DNA from: Streptomyces sp. CB02923
GTDB taxonomy: Bacteria; Actinomycetota; Actinomycetes; Streptomycetales; Streptomycetaceae
Assembly (NCBI RefSeq): GCF_001905005.1
Contig: NZ_LWKZ01000016.1
Coordinates: 1-45,681, forward strand
DNA: 45,681 nt
Direction: 5' to 3'
The notes under the pieces are model-generated. The model did not search any database, was not told the origin of the DNA, and saw only the letters and a list, made by a program, of their open reading frames with translations. Below, piece by piece: positions 1 to 7,702 of this stretch (its first letter is position 1; each line of letters begins with the position of its first letter). The translations under genes were made by a program, and so were the position numbers.

Positions 1-2
1 GC

Positions 3-521
3 GCGCTGCTGGCGGACGCCTTCAAGGGCGTCGGCTGGCAGGTGCCGCGCCTCCTCGAAGCCTCCCGTACCGCCGACGACTTCTACTTCGACGGGCTGCA
101 CCTGATCGAGATGGACCGCTGGTCGCGCGGGCGCGTGGTCCTGCTGGGCGACGCCGCGCACTGCGCGTCCCCCGCGTCGGGGCAGGGCACGGGCATGGCG
201 CTGGTGGGCGCGTACGTACTCGCCGGGGAACTGGCGGCGGCGGGCGGCGACCCGCGTACGGCCTTCGCGCGCTACGAGGCGGAGATGCGCCCGTACGTCA
301 CGGCGAACCAGCGGATGGCGGAGAAGTTCGTACCGCAGATGACACCCGCCACCCGGGCCGCCATCCGCTTCCGGCACGTGATGCTGCGAACGCTGCCCCA
401 CATGCCGTGGAAGAACTACGTCGCGAAGAAACTCGCCGAGGACGTACAGCACTGCGCCCACGCCATCACCCTCAAGCCTTACGGCACCCGCCGCCCGGCC
501 CCGGTTCCCACATCGGCGTAA
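3..521 (+). CDS. FAD-dependent monooxygenase, C-terminal part (5' end outside window)
   Basis: This is the last 172 residues of an aromatic-ring hydroxylase type flavoprotein (PHBH-like fold); the frame is open to the window edge. The segment RGRVVLLGDAAHCASPASGQG carries the second FAD-contact motif (GDAAH followed by P..GQG) of class A flavoprotein monooxygenases, which hydroxylate substrates using NAD(P)H and O2. After it come a helix-rich stretch and a basic tail ending at TAA (519-521). The N-terminal dinucleotide-binding GxGxxG motif would lie upstream and cannot be checked. The substrate cannot be told: relatives act on phenols, polyketides or antibiotics such as rifampicin and tetracycline. 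The next gene starts 71 bp downstream on the same strand and is functionally unrelated. Confidence 0.85.
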   Translation, partial: ALLADAFKGVGWQVPRLLEASRTADDFYFDGLHLIEMDRWSRGRVVLLGDAAHCASPASGQGTGMALVGAYVLAGELAAAGGDPRTAFARYEAEMRPYVTANQRMAEKFVPQMTPATRAAIRFRHVMLRTLPHMPWKNYVAKKLAEDVQHCAHAITLKPYGTRRPAPVPTSA

Positions 522-592
522 GCCGGAACCTTTTGCCCCGGCTGGGCATCTCTCCACCCGTAAGGGCACGGCCTGGTGAAGGGGTTGTTCGG

Positions 593-1324
593 ATGGTGCG
601 TCGAGTTCGTGTGCTGCTGTTGACTGCCGCACTGCTGCTGACGGGTTCGGTGATCTGGTCCGCGCCGGCCTCCGCCGTCATCGGCGGGGCGAAGAGCACC
701 TACGGCCCGTGGGCGGTACGCATGCTCATCGACGGCCAGCCCACATGTACGGGGACGGCGGTCGCCCCCCAGTGGATACTCACCGCCTCGCACTGCTTCT
801 ACGAGCAGGCGCAGCCGGTCGCCGACAAGCGGATCTCCTTCCGGGTCGGCAACCTCGACATGCGCAAGGGCACCACGGTCCGGCCGCTGCCCGGCAAGCG
901 GGTGGGCAGCACCGCCGACATGATGCTCGTCAAGGTTCCGAAGATGAACATCCCCACGGCGCGCCTGGCCACGGCCGGCGTCCGCGTCGGCCAGACCGTG
1001 CGGCAGTACGGGTGGGGCGCCACCTGCACCGACGACGAGAACGCCTGCCAGTCCCCCGTACTCAAGCAGTCGGACCTGCGGGTCGTACGGCCGGACGACC
1101 GCCGGTGCAAGGGCTACACGGCACCCGGCGGCCCGGACTTCTGCATGGAGAAGGTGACCGGGATTCCGGCCGGCGGCGACTCCGGCGGCCCGGTGATGAG
1201 CATCGGAGCGCACGGCACCGAAACCCTCCTCGGCGTCTTCAACGGCTCGGACCGGGAGACGGTCGCCCAGGCCGGAGAGGTCTCCCAGCAACTCGCCTGG
1301 ATCCGCAAGGTCACCCGCGGCTAG
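593..1324 (+). CDS. Secreted trypsin-like serine protease (S1 family)
   Basis: The protein has 243 residues. A signal peptide (about residues 1-28, basic start, LLLTAALLL core, APASA cleavage motif) is followed directly by VIGG at 29-32, which resembles the mature N-terminus of chymotrypsin-fold proteases, so there is little or no propeptide. The catalytic triad is visible: His67 in TASHC, Asp109 in TADMMLV and Ser197 in GGDSGGPV. Cysteines at 52 and 68, and later pairs, suggest disulfides. I chose ATG 593 because AAGGGG (579-584) lies 8 bases upstream and the signal peptide starts there; an open frame extends further upstream but has no such features. The stop codon TAG (1322-1324) coincides with the left end of an insertion sequence, yet the reading frame is intact. 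Confidence 0.93.
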   Translation: MVRRVRVLLLTAALLLTGSVIWSAPASAVIGGAKSTYGPWAVRMLIDGQPTCTGTAVAPQWILTASHCFYEQAQPVADKRISFRVGNLDMRKGTTVRPLPGKRVGSTADMMLVKVPKMNIPTARLATAGVRVGQTVRQYGWGATCTDDENACQSPVLKQSDLRVVRPDDRRCKGYTAPGGPDFCMEKVTGIPAGGDSGGPVMSIGAHGTETLLGVFNGSDRETVAQAGEVSQQLAWIRKVTRG

Positions 1325-2261
1325 GGTGTTTCTGATGGCTCTTGGACGGTGTCGTGGAGCCAGATGACGATTGCGGTGGCGGTCAGGGTGCCGTCGAAGA
1401 TGTAGGCGCGTTTGTCGTAGCGGGTGGCCACCGCGCGGAACTGTTTCCACTTGCTCACGCACCGCTCGACGGCGTTGCGCTGCCGGTACTGGGTGGTGTC
1501 GAAGCCCGGTGGGCGGCCGCCGGCCCGGCCGCGGCGTCGGCGGTTGGCCTGCTGGTCGGCCGGTTCGGCGATAGTCGTCTTGATGTTCCGGCGGCGCAGG
1601 TAGGAGCGGTTGGCGCGGCTGGAGTACGCCTTGTCGCCGCGCAGACGGTCCGGGCGGCTGCGCGGGCGGCCTGGCCCGTGCCGCCGGATCCGCAGGCCTT
1701 CCAGGACGGGGGCGAGCATGGGGCTGTCGGCCTGCTGTCCGGGGGTGATCTGCCAGGTCAGCGGGCGAGCCCGGTCGTCGGCCAGCAGGTGGACCTTGCA
1801 GGTCAGTCCGCCCCGGGAGCGTCCCAGCGCCTCCCGTCCCCCGGCCTCCACTCGCGTCCCGCCCCTTTTTGCGGGACGTCGCGTGGCGGCCGGTGCCGGG
1901 CCCCGGCGGCGTGCTGGTGGGCCCGGCAGGAGGTGGAATCGATGTTCACCGCCCACTCCCGCTCCAGGTCACGGGCCAGTGCACCGTCGGGGTCGGCGGC
2001 GTCGGCCTCGATCTGCAGCTCGGTCAGGATGCGCTGCCAGGTGCCGTCCGCCGACCAGCGCCGATGCCGCTCATAGACGGTCTGCCAGGGGCCGTACCGC
2101 TCCGGAAGGTCCGGCCAGGGCACTCCGGTACGGGCGCGGAACAGCACCCCGTTGACCACCGTGCGGTGATCCGCCCACTGCCCGCCCGGCCGGCCGTTGG
2201 CCGGCAACAGCGATGCGATCTTCCGCCACTGCGCATCGGTCAGCTCATGTCGTCGCACCAT
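1321..2261 (-). CDS. IS5-family DDE transposase, made by -1 frameshift of two overlapping frames
   Basis: The first frame runs from ATG 2261 (MVRRHELTDAQW, typical IS5 start) to 1803. It carries the N-terminal DUF4096-like domain and the first catalytic Asp in VNIDSTSCRAHQ. The second frame ends at 1321 and carries the second Asp (LRGDKAYSS) and the catalytic Glu (RNAVERCVSKWK). They overlap at 1803-1956. On the coding strand an A5G4 run (complement of 1862-1870) lets a tRNA-Lys slip back one base, giving ...DVPQK-RGGTRVEAGGREALGRSRGGLT, which restores the normal family sequence. A frameshifted fusion is usual for this IS group. The TAG stop of the second frame lies outside the element, within the duplicated CTAG target. 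An upstream TTG at 2306 is a weaker alternative start. Confidence 0.9.
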
Positions 2262-2324
2262 GCCCGACGCCTGCCCAGCCAACAGCTTGGTCCACCCCAC
2301 CGACAAGAGCCATCAGAAACGCCC
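1324..2324 (-). mobile_element. IS5-family insertion sequence (IS427-like group), about 1001 bp
   Basis: Terminal inverted repeats of 21 bp match at 20 positions (1324-1344 and 2304-2324; outer bases GGGTGTTTC and GGGCGTTTC). Each end is flanked by TA (1322-1323 and 2325-2326) inside a CTAG palindrome, which fits the TA duplication of the IS427-type branch of IS5. The element holds one transposase gene in two overlapping frames on the minus strand. Removing the element and one TA restores GGCTAGGCC. The ends are nearly identical and both frames are open, so the insertion looks recent and possibly active. Confidence 0.92.
1862..1870 (-). other. Probable programmed -1 frameshift site (A5G4) in the transposase gene
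   Basis: The coding strand reads CAAAAAGGGG. In the upstream frame the codons are CAA AAA GGG; slipping one base back on the A run gives AAA AGG GGC and joins the two transposase frames in register with the conserved protein. A sequencing or mutational indel is the alternative, but IS427-type elements normally use such sites. Confidence 0.7.
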
Positions 2325-2391
2325 TAGGCCGACTCGCGACAGGCACTGCCTGGTCCGCCGCCCCGCAGACCGGCGGACTAGGCTGCCGGCC

Positions 2392-3090
2392 ATGGTCGAA
2401 CACCCGGCAGAGAACGAACGCTTCCACGCCCTTCTCCGCTCCCTCCGCGTCTGGGACTGCGAGCTGCCCGCCATCGACCCCGACCCCGCGCACGCCCCGG
2501 CCGACCCGCTGCCCCTCTTCCGGCAGTGGCTGCGGGAGGCCGCGGAGGCGGGCGTGCCGGAGCCGCACACCATGACGCTCGCGACGGCGGACGCGGACGG
2601 CGACCCGAACGTACGCACCCTGATGCTGCACGACGCCGACGAGCGCGGCTGGCACTTCGCCTCCCACCGCGGCAGCCGCAAGGGCCGCGAACTCGCCGCC
2701 CGCCCGCGCGCCGCCCTCGGCTTCTACTGGGCGGGCCTCGGCCGCCAGGTCCGCGTACGGGGCCGGGTCACCGAAGCGGGCCCGGAGGAGAGCGCGGCCG
2801 ACCTCCACCGCCGTTCGACGGGCGCGCTGGCCGCCGCCCTCGTGGGCCACCAGAGCGAAGTCCTCGCCTCGTACGCGGAACTGGAACGCGCCTCGGAAGC
2901 GGCCTGGGCCCGTGCCCAGGAGGACCCGGCCGCTCCCGTACCCAGCTGGACCCTGTACGTCCTGCGTCCCGACGAGGTCGAGTTCTTCCAGGGCGACGCC
3001 CGCCGACGGCACGTACGGATCAACTACCGCAGGGAGGGCGGGGCTTGCGCCGAGTCGGCGCCTTGGACCCGCGAACTCCTCTGGCCGTAG
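2392..3090 (+). CDS. Pyridoxine/pyridoxamine 5'-phosphate oxidase family flavoprotein (PdxH-like)
   Basis: The protein has 232 residues, the usual PdxH size. PdxH uses FMN and O2 to oxidise pyridoxine or pyridoxamine phosphate to pyridoxal phosphate. The split-barrel FMN region is recognisable (PNVRTLMLHDADERGWHFASH, then SRKGRELAARPRAALGFYW and GRQVRVRGRV), and the C-terminal dimerisation region is present (DEVEFFQGDARRRHVRINYRR ending ELLWP). The usual R-x-H-D signature reads RRHV here, so substrate use may differ from housekeeping PdxH. ATG 2392 is chosen because the family N-terminus begins there; the frame runs open upstream into the IS. Only 67 bp separate the IS end from this start, so the native promoter was probably displaced. 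Confidence 0.8.
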   Translation: MVEHPAENERFHALLRSLRVWDCELPAIDPDPAHAPADPLPLFRQWLREAAEAGVPEPHTMTLATADADGDPNVRTLMLHDADERGWHFASHRGSRKGRELAARPRAALGFYWAGLGRQVRVRGRVTEAGPEESAADLHRRSTGALAAALVGHQSEVLASYAELERASEAAWARAQEDPAAPVPSWTLYVLRPDEVEFFQGDARRRHVRINYRREGGACAESAPWTRELLWP

Positions 3091-3104
3091 GCGCACCGGC
3101 GTGT

Positions 3105-3617
3105 TCAGACGCCCGCCGGTGCCGTCGCCGCCTTCCAGCGGCGGATCATCTCCCCCTTGGCCGCCTCCATGGCCGAGTCGAACTCCTCCTTGACCGGGGC
3201 GGGCAGGAAGACCCGCTCACCGCTCGCCAGATCCAGCCGGATCCGGTGGTGCGGTGTGCCCCGGTTGCGGTAGAGGGACGTGCCCTCACTCTTGTCGACA
3301 CCGATGCTCGTGATGTCGTGCCAGGCGAAGGAGCGCCGCCGCAGCGGAGTCCTGACGCGTATGCCTTCGGCGCTGACGCGCGTACGGCTGGCGGTGCAGT
3401 AGTACAGGACGAGGGAAAGGGGCACGGCTATCCCGAGCACGATGGTCAACTCGCGCAGGTCATCGCCGCGCAGCTCCCCGTAGAAGCGCCGCCCGAACTC
3501 CGTCCACCCCATGCCGAAGGTGACGTAGCACAACGGGACGAACCCGCCGAGGAAGGCGAAGGCCAGGGCACTCCACTGCCACCAGCGGGACGCGGGACGG
3601 TACTCGATCGTTTCCAC
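3105..3617 (-). CDS. Membrane protein with C-terminal PH-like domain
   Basis: The protein has 170 residues. Two hydrophobic helices come first (about residues 14-36, SALAFAFLGGFVPLCYVTFG, and 57-75, LTIVLGIAVPLSLVLYYCT). The rest resembles bacterial PH (bPH) domains: TRVSAEGIRVRTPLRRRSFAWHDITSIGV, then HHRIRLDLASGERVFLPAPV. The start is GTG 3617 with AGGG about 7 bases upstream. Function is unknown; proteins of this layout are common, uncharacterised membrane proteins of actinomycetes. It is convergent with the upstream oxidase gene (14-bp gap) and divergent from the next gene. Confidence 0.75.
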   Translation of the reverse strand: METIEYRPASRWWQWSALAFAFLGGFVPLCYVTFGMGWTEFGRRFYGELRGDDLRELTIVLGIAVPLSLVLYYCTASRTRVSAEGIRVRTPLRRRSFAWHDITSIGVDKSEGTSLYRNRGTPHHRIRLDLASGERVFLPAPVKEEFDSAMEAAKGEMIRRWKAATAPAGV

Positions 3618-3752
3618 CCTTTAACCCTACGTCCCGCTCATATCCGCTCAGCACTGCGGCATTCGGGTCAACCGGGGCGGCGCGGCATGCTTCCCGACGT
3701 TACGGTTCCGGGAGGTGCAGCGGTCCCGACTGAAGGGGAAGGAGGACTGCCG

Positions 3753-4724
3753 ATGCGCCGTACGACCGGGAGTTCGATGCGGCGCGGGCTCCTGGCCCTG
3801 TGCGTGGTGGCCGCTCTGGCCGGGACGTCGACAGCGGCACCGGCACCGGCGTCGACAGCGGCATCGGTACCGGAACGGGCTGCGACGCCGGGTAAAACGA
3901 TCGTGCTGCCGGGCGCCACCTCGGCCGAAGGCATCGCCGCCGGGCACGGTTCCACCTTCTACGCGGGCGACTACTTCGGCGGAGACATCTACCGCGGCGA
4001 CATCGAGGCGGGCACCGCCGCCCGTTTCATCGACGCGCCACGTGGCCGCAACGCCCTCGGCATGAAGGCCCACACCCGCCATGACCTGCTGTTTGTCGGC
4101 GGCGGCCGGACCGGCCAGGCGTATGTCTACGACACCAGGACCGGGCGAACGGTACGGAGTTACCGGTTCGGCCCCGCGGGCTCGGCGTTCGTCAACGACG
4201 TGGTCCTGACGCGCGACGGCGCCTGGTTCACCGACTCCCTCCAGGCCAAGCTCTACTTCGTACCCGTCGACCGGCACGGGGCGCCCGGCCGCTTCACCAC
4301 CCTCCGCGTCAGCGGCCCGGCCGCCGAGATCAAGGGCCCGTTCAACCTCAACGGCATCCAGGCCACGCCCGACGGACGGACGCTGGTGGTCGCGCACTCC
4401 ACCAAGGGCGCGCTCTACACCGTCGATCCGGCCAGCGGACGCAGTGCTGCCATCGCCGGGGTTCCCGTACCGCGGGTCGACGGCATCGTGTTGCACGGGC
4501 GCACTCTCTGGGCCGTCCAGGGCTTCCGTAACCAGGTGCAACGCATTGCGCTCAACGGCACCTTGACCAGGGGCAGAAGCAAGAAAACGATCAAGTCCGG
4601 ACTGTTCCGGACCCCATCGACGGCGGCACGCTTCGGGGACACACTCGCCGTGGTCAACGCCAAGCTCCACACGGGCACACCGCCTACGGCGAAGCGGTAC
4701 GAAGTCGTCGTGGTCGACGGCTGA
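3753..4724 (+). CDS. Secreted beta-propeller protein (SMP-30/gluconolactonase-like)
   Basis: The protein has 323 residues. A signal peptide (RRGLLALCVVAALAGTSTAAPAPAST, up to about residue 40) precedes an SMP-30/NHL-like six-bladed propeller with repeated YxxD-type blades (TFYAGDYFGGDIYRGDI, NDVVLTRDGAWFTDSLQAKLYFV, LNGIQATPDGRTLVVAHST, VDGIVLHGRTLWAVQG). These match the Streptomyces superoxide dismutase/gluconolactonase-like group of unknown substrate. ATG 3753 is set by GGAGG (3741-3745). The frame is open far upstream across the previous genes but only as an overlapping shadow. The enzyme activity is not proven; it may simply bind sugars or lactones outside the cell. Confidence 0.85.
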   Translation: MRRTTGSSMRRGLLALCVVAALAGTSTAAPAPASTAASVPERAATPGKTIVLPGATSAEGIAAGHGSTFYAGDYFGGDIYRGDIEAGTAARFIDAPRGRNALGMKAHTRHDLLFVGGGRTGQAYVYDTRTGRTVRSYRFGPAGSAFVNDVVLTRDGAWFTDSLQAKLYFVPVDRHGAPGRFTTLRVSGPAAEIKGPFNLNGIQATPDGRTLVVAHSTKGALYTVDPASGRSAAIAGVPVPRVDGIVLHGRTLWAVQGFRNQVQRIALNGTLTRGRSKKTIKSGLFRTPSTAARFGDTLAVVNAKLHTGTPPTAKRYEVVVVDG

Positions 4725-4757
4725 CTTCGGCGGGTCGCCGGGTCGCCGGATCGCCCG

Positions 4758-5258
4758 TCAGAAACGCTGGTACATGATGTGCAGGCCGACGTAGCCCTCG
4801 GTGGGGTGCAGGAAGCCTTCCGGGAGCGTCGTCATGACCTCGAAGCCGAGGGACTTCCAGAGGGCGACGGCACGCGTGTTGGTTTCGACCACCGCATTGA
4901 ACTGCATCGCGCGGAAGCCGGACGTACGGGCCCAGTCGACGGCGTACTCACCGAGCGCACGCCCTGCGCCACGGCCGCCGTGGGCCGGGTCGACCATGAA
5001 AGAGGCGCTGGCGATGTGGGCGGCGCCGCCCATGTGGTTGGCGTTCATCTTGGCCGTGCCGAGGACCGTACCGTCGTCGTCCACGGCGACGACCGTGCGG
5101 CCGGGCGGGGTGAGCATCCACATCGCGCGGCTGGTCGGCTCGTCCATGTCCCGGTCGTAGCTGTACGTCTCGCCGGCCGCCACGATGTCGCGGAAGAACG
5201 GCCAGATGGCGGGCCAGTCGGCCGCGGTCGCTTCTCGGATCAGCACGCGGGCCGGCAT
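4758..5258 (-). CDS. GNAT-family N-acetyltransferase
   Basis: The protein has 166 residues, a complete single GNAT domain. The acetyl-CoA binding motif A is visible as VDPAHGGRGAGRALGEYAVDWA (about residues 89-110), with the beta strand ASASFMV before it and the NTRAVALWKSLGFEVMTT segment typical of motif B after it. Such enzymes transfer acetyl from acetyl-CoA to an amine; the N-terminal IREATAADWPAIWPFFRDIVAAGETY recalls phosphinothricin-type acetyltransferases, but the substrate cannot be assigned. It starts at ATG 5258, next to a G-rich hexamer array, and is convergent with the propeller gene. Confidence 0.9.
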   Translation of the reverse strand: MPARVLIREATAADWPAIWPFFRDIVAAGETYSYDRDMDEPTSRAMWMLTPPGRTVVAVDDDGTVLGTAKMNANHMGGAAHIASASFMVDPAHGGRGAGRALGEYAVDWARTSGFRAMQFNAVVETNTRAVALWKSLGFEVMTTLPEGFLHPTEGYVGLHIMYQRF

Positions 5259-5303
5259 GACTTGCGACGGGCGCGGCGGGCGAGCGAATTTCCGCGGGAG
5301 GCT

Positions 5304-5435
5304 GGGGTGGGGGCTGGGGCCGAGTCCGGGACTGAGGCCGGGACTGAGGCCGGGGCCGGGATTGGGGCCGGGATTGGGGCTGGGGTCGGGGCTGGGGCTG
5401 GGACTGAGGCCGGGCTTGGGACCGGGGTCGGGGCC
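5304..5435 (+). repeat. Hexanucleotide tandem array (GGGGYY-like), about 22 units
   Basis: Between the GNAT start and the antiporter gene the plus strand is an unbroken run of 6-bp units such as GGGGCT, GGGACT, GAGGCC and GGGATT. There are at least 20 runs of three or four G on one strand with 2-3 base spacers, so it could form G-quadruplexes. It separates two divergent genes (372-bp gap) and no gene is supported inside it; the Pro-rich peptides it would encode on the minus strand look like simple-sequence translation. Confidence 0.9.
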
Positions 5436-5630
5436 GCATACGGAGGCGCCGCCCCTTCTTCTCCGTCCAGCCTTACGTGTGGCCGAATCCCACCGCTAGC
5501 ATGAGGCCGGCGGAGCCGAGTGCCGGCACGCCCCTCTCCACGGATCGCGAGTGACCGGCCTCGCCCCCATTTTCTTCTTTTTCCTTCTTCCTCCTTCCTT
5601 ACCTCTCTTCGGGCACGCGCGGAGGTGCGC

Positions 5631-6974
5631 ATGACCGTTTCGGCTGCTCCAGTGGTTCCCTTCGGGGGGCACGACCTGTTCCTCTTCCTGCTCCAGGTGG
5701 GGCTGCTGCTCTCGCTCGCCTTCCTCCTCGGGAGGCTGGCGCTGCGCCTGGGGATGCCGGCCATCGTCGGCGAGCTGTGTGCGGGGCTGCTGCTGGGCCC
5801 GTCCGTACTGGCGCACGTAGCACCGGGCTTGAGCGACTGGCTGCTCCCGCACTCCCCCGACCGGTTCCACCTGCTGGACGCGGTCGGGCAGATCGGCGTC
5901 ATCCTGCTCGTCGGCCTGACCGGGCTCAGCATGGACCTGAAGCTGGTGCGCCGCCAGGGCGGCACTTCCGCCCGGATCAGCGTCGCTGGCCTGTTCGTCC
6001 CACTGGGCCTCGGCGTGTGCACGGGCCTCCTGGTGCCTGCGGCGCTGGTGCCCGGAGGGACCGAGCGCAGCACGTTCGGGCTGTTCATGGGGGTGGCCAT
6101 GGGGGTCAGCGCGATCCCCGTCATCGCCAAGACCCTGATCGAACTCAAGCTCATCCACCGCAACGTCGGCCAGTTGACGCTCAGCGCGGCGATGATCGAC
6201 GACATCGTCGGCTGGATCCTGCTCTCCGTGGTCTCGGCCATGGCCACGACCGGCGTACGGACCGGGGACGTCGCGTTCTCCCTCGCGGGTCTGGCCGTAG
6301 TGATCGTCGTCGCGTTGCTGGCGCGCCCCCTGGTACGGCGTTCTCTGCGCGCAGCCGTACGCACCCGTGAGCGTGGGGCGGCCATCGCCCTCGTCACCAT
6401 GTTCATCCTGCTGGGCGCCGCGGGGACGCAGGCGATGAAGCTGGAGGCGGTGTTCGGCGCGTTCGTCTGCGGGCTCCTGATCAACAGTTGCGGAGTGCTG
6501 GACGCCACCCGGCTCGCCCCGCTGCGTACGGTCGTCATGTGGGTGCTCGCCCCGCTGTTCTTCGCGATGGCCGGGCTGCGGATGGACCTGACCTCGCTGG
6601 CGAACGGAACGGTCGCCCTGACCGCCCTGGTCGTCCTGACCGTGGCTATCGCGGGCAAGTTCGCGGGCGCCTACCTGGGGGCCCGGCTGAGCCGCGTCGG
6701 CCACTGGGAGTCCCTGGCGATCGGTGCCGGGATGAACGCCCGGGGCGTGATCGAGGTCATCGTCGCCATGGTCGGCCTGCGGCTCGGGGTGCTCAGCCTG
6801 GAGATGTACACGATCATCGTCCTGGTCGCCATCGTCACCTCGCTGATGGCCCCGCCCCTGCTCCGTATGACGATGGCGCACGTCGAGTACACCGACGAGG
6901 AGAAGGAACGCGAGCGCCGCAACGCGGTGGACGAGCCGGCCGCCCCGGCGGAATCGTCGGTGGCCGGGCGCTGA
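5631..6974 (+). CDS. Cation:proton antiporter, CPA2 family (Kef/Na+/H+ antiporter type)
   Basis: The protein has 447 residues and about 12 hydrophobic segments. It has the CPA2 layout: RLGMPAIVGELCAGLLLGPSVL near the N-terminus, the GLTGLSMDL segment, and a core helix with paired acidic residues (SAAMIDDIVGWILLSVV, about residues 184-200), which corresponds to the ion-binding DD/ND site of this family. The PLFFAMAGLRMDL and MNARGVIEVIVAMVGL segments are also typical. It would exchange H+ for Na+ or K+ in the cytoplasmic membrane. ATG 5631 has GGAGG at 5621-5625; longer N-termini lack membrane character. The tail is acidic and disordered. It is convergent with the DUF35 gene. Confidence 0.93.
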   Translation: MTVSAAPVVPFGGHDLFLFLLQVGLLLSLAFLLGRLALRLGMPAIVGELCAGLLLGPSVLAHVAPGLSDWLLPHSPDRFHLLDAVGQIGVILLVGLTGLSMDLKLVRRQGGTSARISVAGLFVPLGLGVCTGLLVPAALVPGGTERSTFGLFMGVAMGVSAIPVIAKTLIELKLIHRNVGQLTLSAAMIDDIVGWILLSVVSAMATTGVRTGDVAFSLAGLAVVIVVALLARPLVRRSLRAAVRTRERGAAIALVTMFILLGAAGTQAMKLEAVFGAFVCGLLINSCGVLDATRLAPLRTVVMWVLAPLFFAMAGLRMDLTSLANGTVALTALVVLTVAIAGKFAGAYLGARLSRVGHWESLAIGAGMNARGVIEVIVAMVGLRLGVLSLEMYTIIVLVAIVTSLMAPPLLRMTMAHVEYTDEEKERERRNAVDEPAAPAESSVAGR

Positions 6975-7027
6975 CAGGACACGCGGATGGCACTGTCGCG
7001 ACCGTCCCGAGCTGCGGACCGCAGCCC

Positions 7028-7489
7028 TCAAGCGGGACGGAAGACGGGGACGGCCGGGACCGCACCTGTACTCGCGCCCACGCCTGTACCCGCGCCCGTA
7101 TCCGTATCCGTACGGAAGCGGACCTGTAGTGGCATGCCGATCCGCAGGTCCGCCTCCGGGCAGTCGACGACCTCCGTCATCATCCGCGGGCCTTCGGCCA
7201 GGTCCACCACCGCGGCCACGTACGGCACGCGCTCGCCGAACGGCGGGAGGTCGTTGCGGTGCACCACCGACCACGTGTAGAGCGTGGCCCGGCCGCTCGC
7301 CTCCTCCCACACCACGTCTTCGCTCCAGCAACGCGGGCAGAACTCGCGCGGGTAGTGGTGCGCCGCCCCGCAGCCGTCGGCGCGGCAGCGGCGCAGGAGG
7401 AGCCGGCCCCGGGCCGCCGCTTCCCAGTAGGCGCTGCTGAACGCGTCGGCCTCCGGCAGGTCGAACCGGGGCGCGGCGGGTGACGTCAC
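7028..7489 (-). CDS. DUF35 protein: Zn-ribbon and OB-fold, acyl-CoA binding partner
   Basis: The protein has 153 residues. The N-terminal helix (SSAYWEAAARGRLLLRRC) leads into a four-Cys zinc ribbon (Cys in RRCRADGCG and FCPRCWSE), followed by an OB fold (GRATLYTWSVVHRNDLPPFGERVPYVAAVVDL). This is the pattern of DUF35 proteins that pair with thiolase-like or aldolase-like enzymes in CoA-thioester catabolism. GTG 7489 is chosen because GAGGAG sits 8 bases upstream; another GTG 39 bases further up has no site. The Asp/Thr/Gly-rich tail is repetitive. No thiolase partner lies in the window. It diverges from the FMO gene across an operator array. Confidence 0.88.
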   Translation of the reverse strand: MTSPAAPRFDLPEADAFSSAYWEAAARGRLLLRRCRADGCGAAHHYPREFCPRCWSEDVVWEEASGRATLYTWSVVHRNDLPPFGERVPYVAAVVDLAEGPRMMTEVVDCPEADLRIGMPLQVRFRTDTDTGAGTGVGASTGAVPAVPVFRPA

Positions 7490-7567
7490 CGGCGCTTCTC
7501 CTCGCTCGGACTGCACCTTCGGTGCCACTGACGACCACCCGCTTCAGGTCGGTGCCGGGATTGCGTA

Positions 7568-7702
7568 CTGACGGTCTGCGTACTGACGATGCGCGTGCTG
7601 ACGGTCTGCGTACTGACGGTGCGCGTGCTGGCGGTCTGCGTGCTGAGGGTGTGCCCGCTGACGGCGTGCGTGCTGAGGGTGTTCGCGCTGACGGGCCGTC
7701 AG
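7568..7702 (+). repeat. Nine-unit 15-bp tandem array carrying CTGACG half-sites
   Basis: Nine consecutive 15-bp units begin with CTGACG (units 1, 2, 3, 4, 7, 9) or a one-base variant (CTGGCG, CTGAGG). The last unit, 7688-7702, is the full palindrome CTGACGG-G-CCGTCAG. The array fills most of the 306-bp gap between the divergent DUF35 and FMO genes; open frames through it give only simple pentapeptide repeats, so it is treated as non-coding regulatory DNA. Confidence 0.9.
7688..7702. promoter_or_regulatory. Palindromic operator A (CTGACG-GGC-CGTCAG)
   Basis: This is a perfect inverted repeat (7-bp arms, 1-bp centre), 93 bp before the FMO start and on the other side of the array from the DUF35 gene. 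It matches five other sites in the catabolic island. A TetR-like dimer is the most likely binder (inference). Confidence 0.75.

Noticed and set aside
479..1462. Long open frame antisense to the protease (327 residues)
   Set aside because: It is a GC-bias shadow overlapping a gene with a complete catalytic triad; no ribosome site and no recognisable domain.
1321..2327. Frameshift in the transposase as evidence of decay
   Set aside because: The A5G4 site joins the frames in the exact conserved register and is normal for this IS group; both inverted repeats are intact.
7568..7702. CRISPR array
   Set aside because: Repeats are contiguous without spacers and no cas genes are present.
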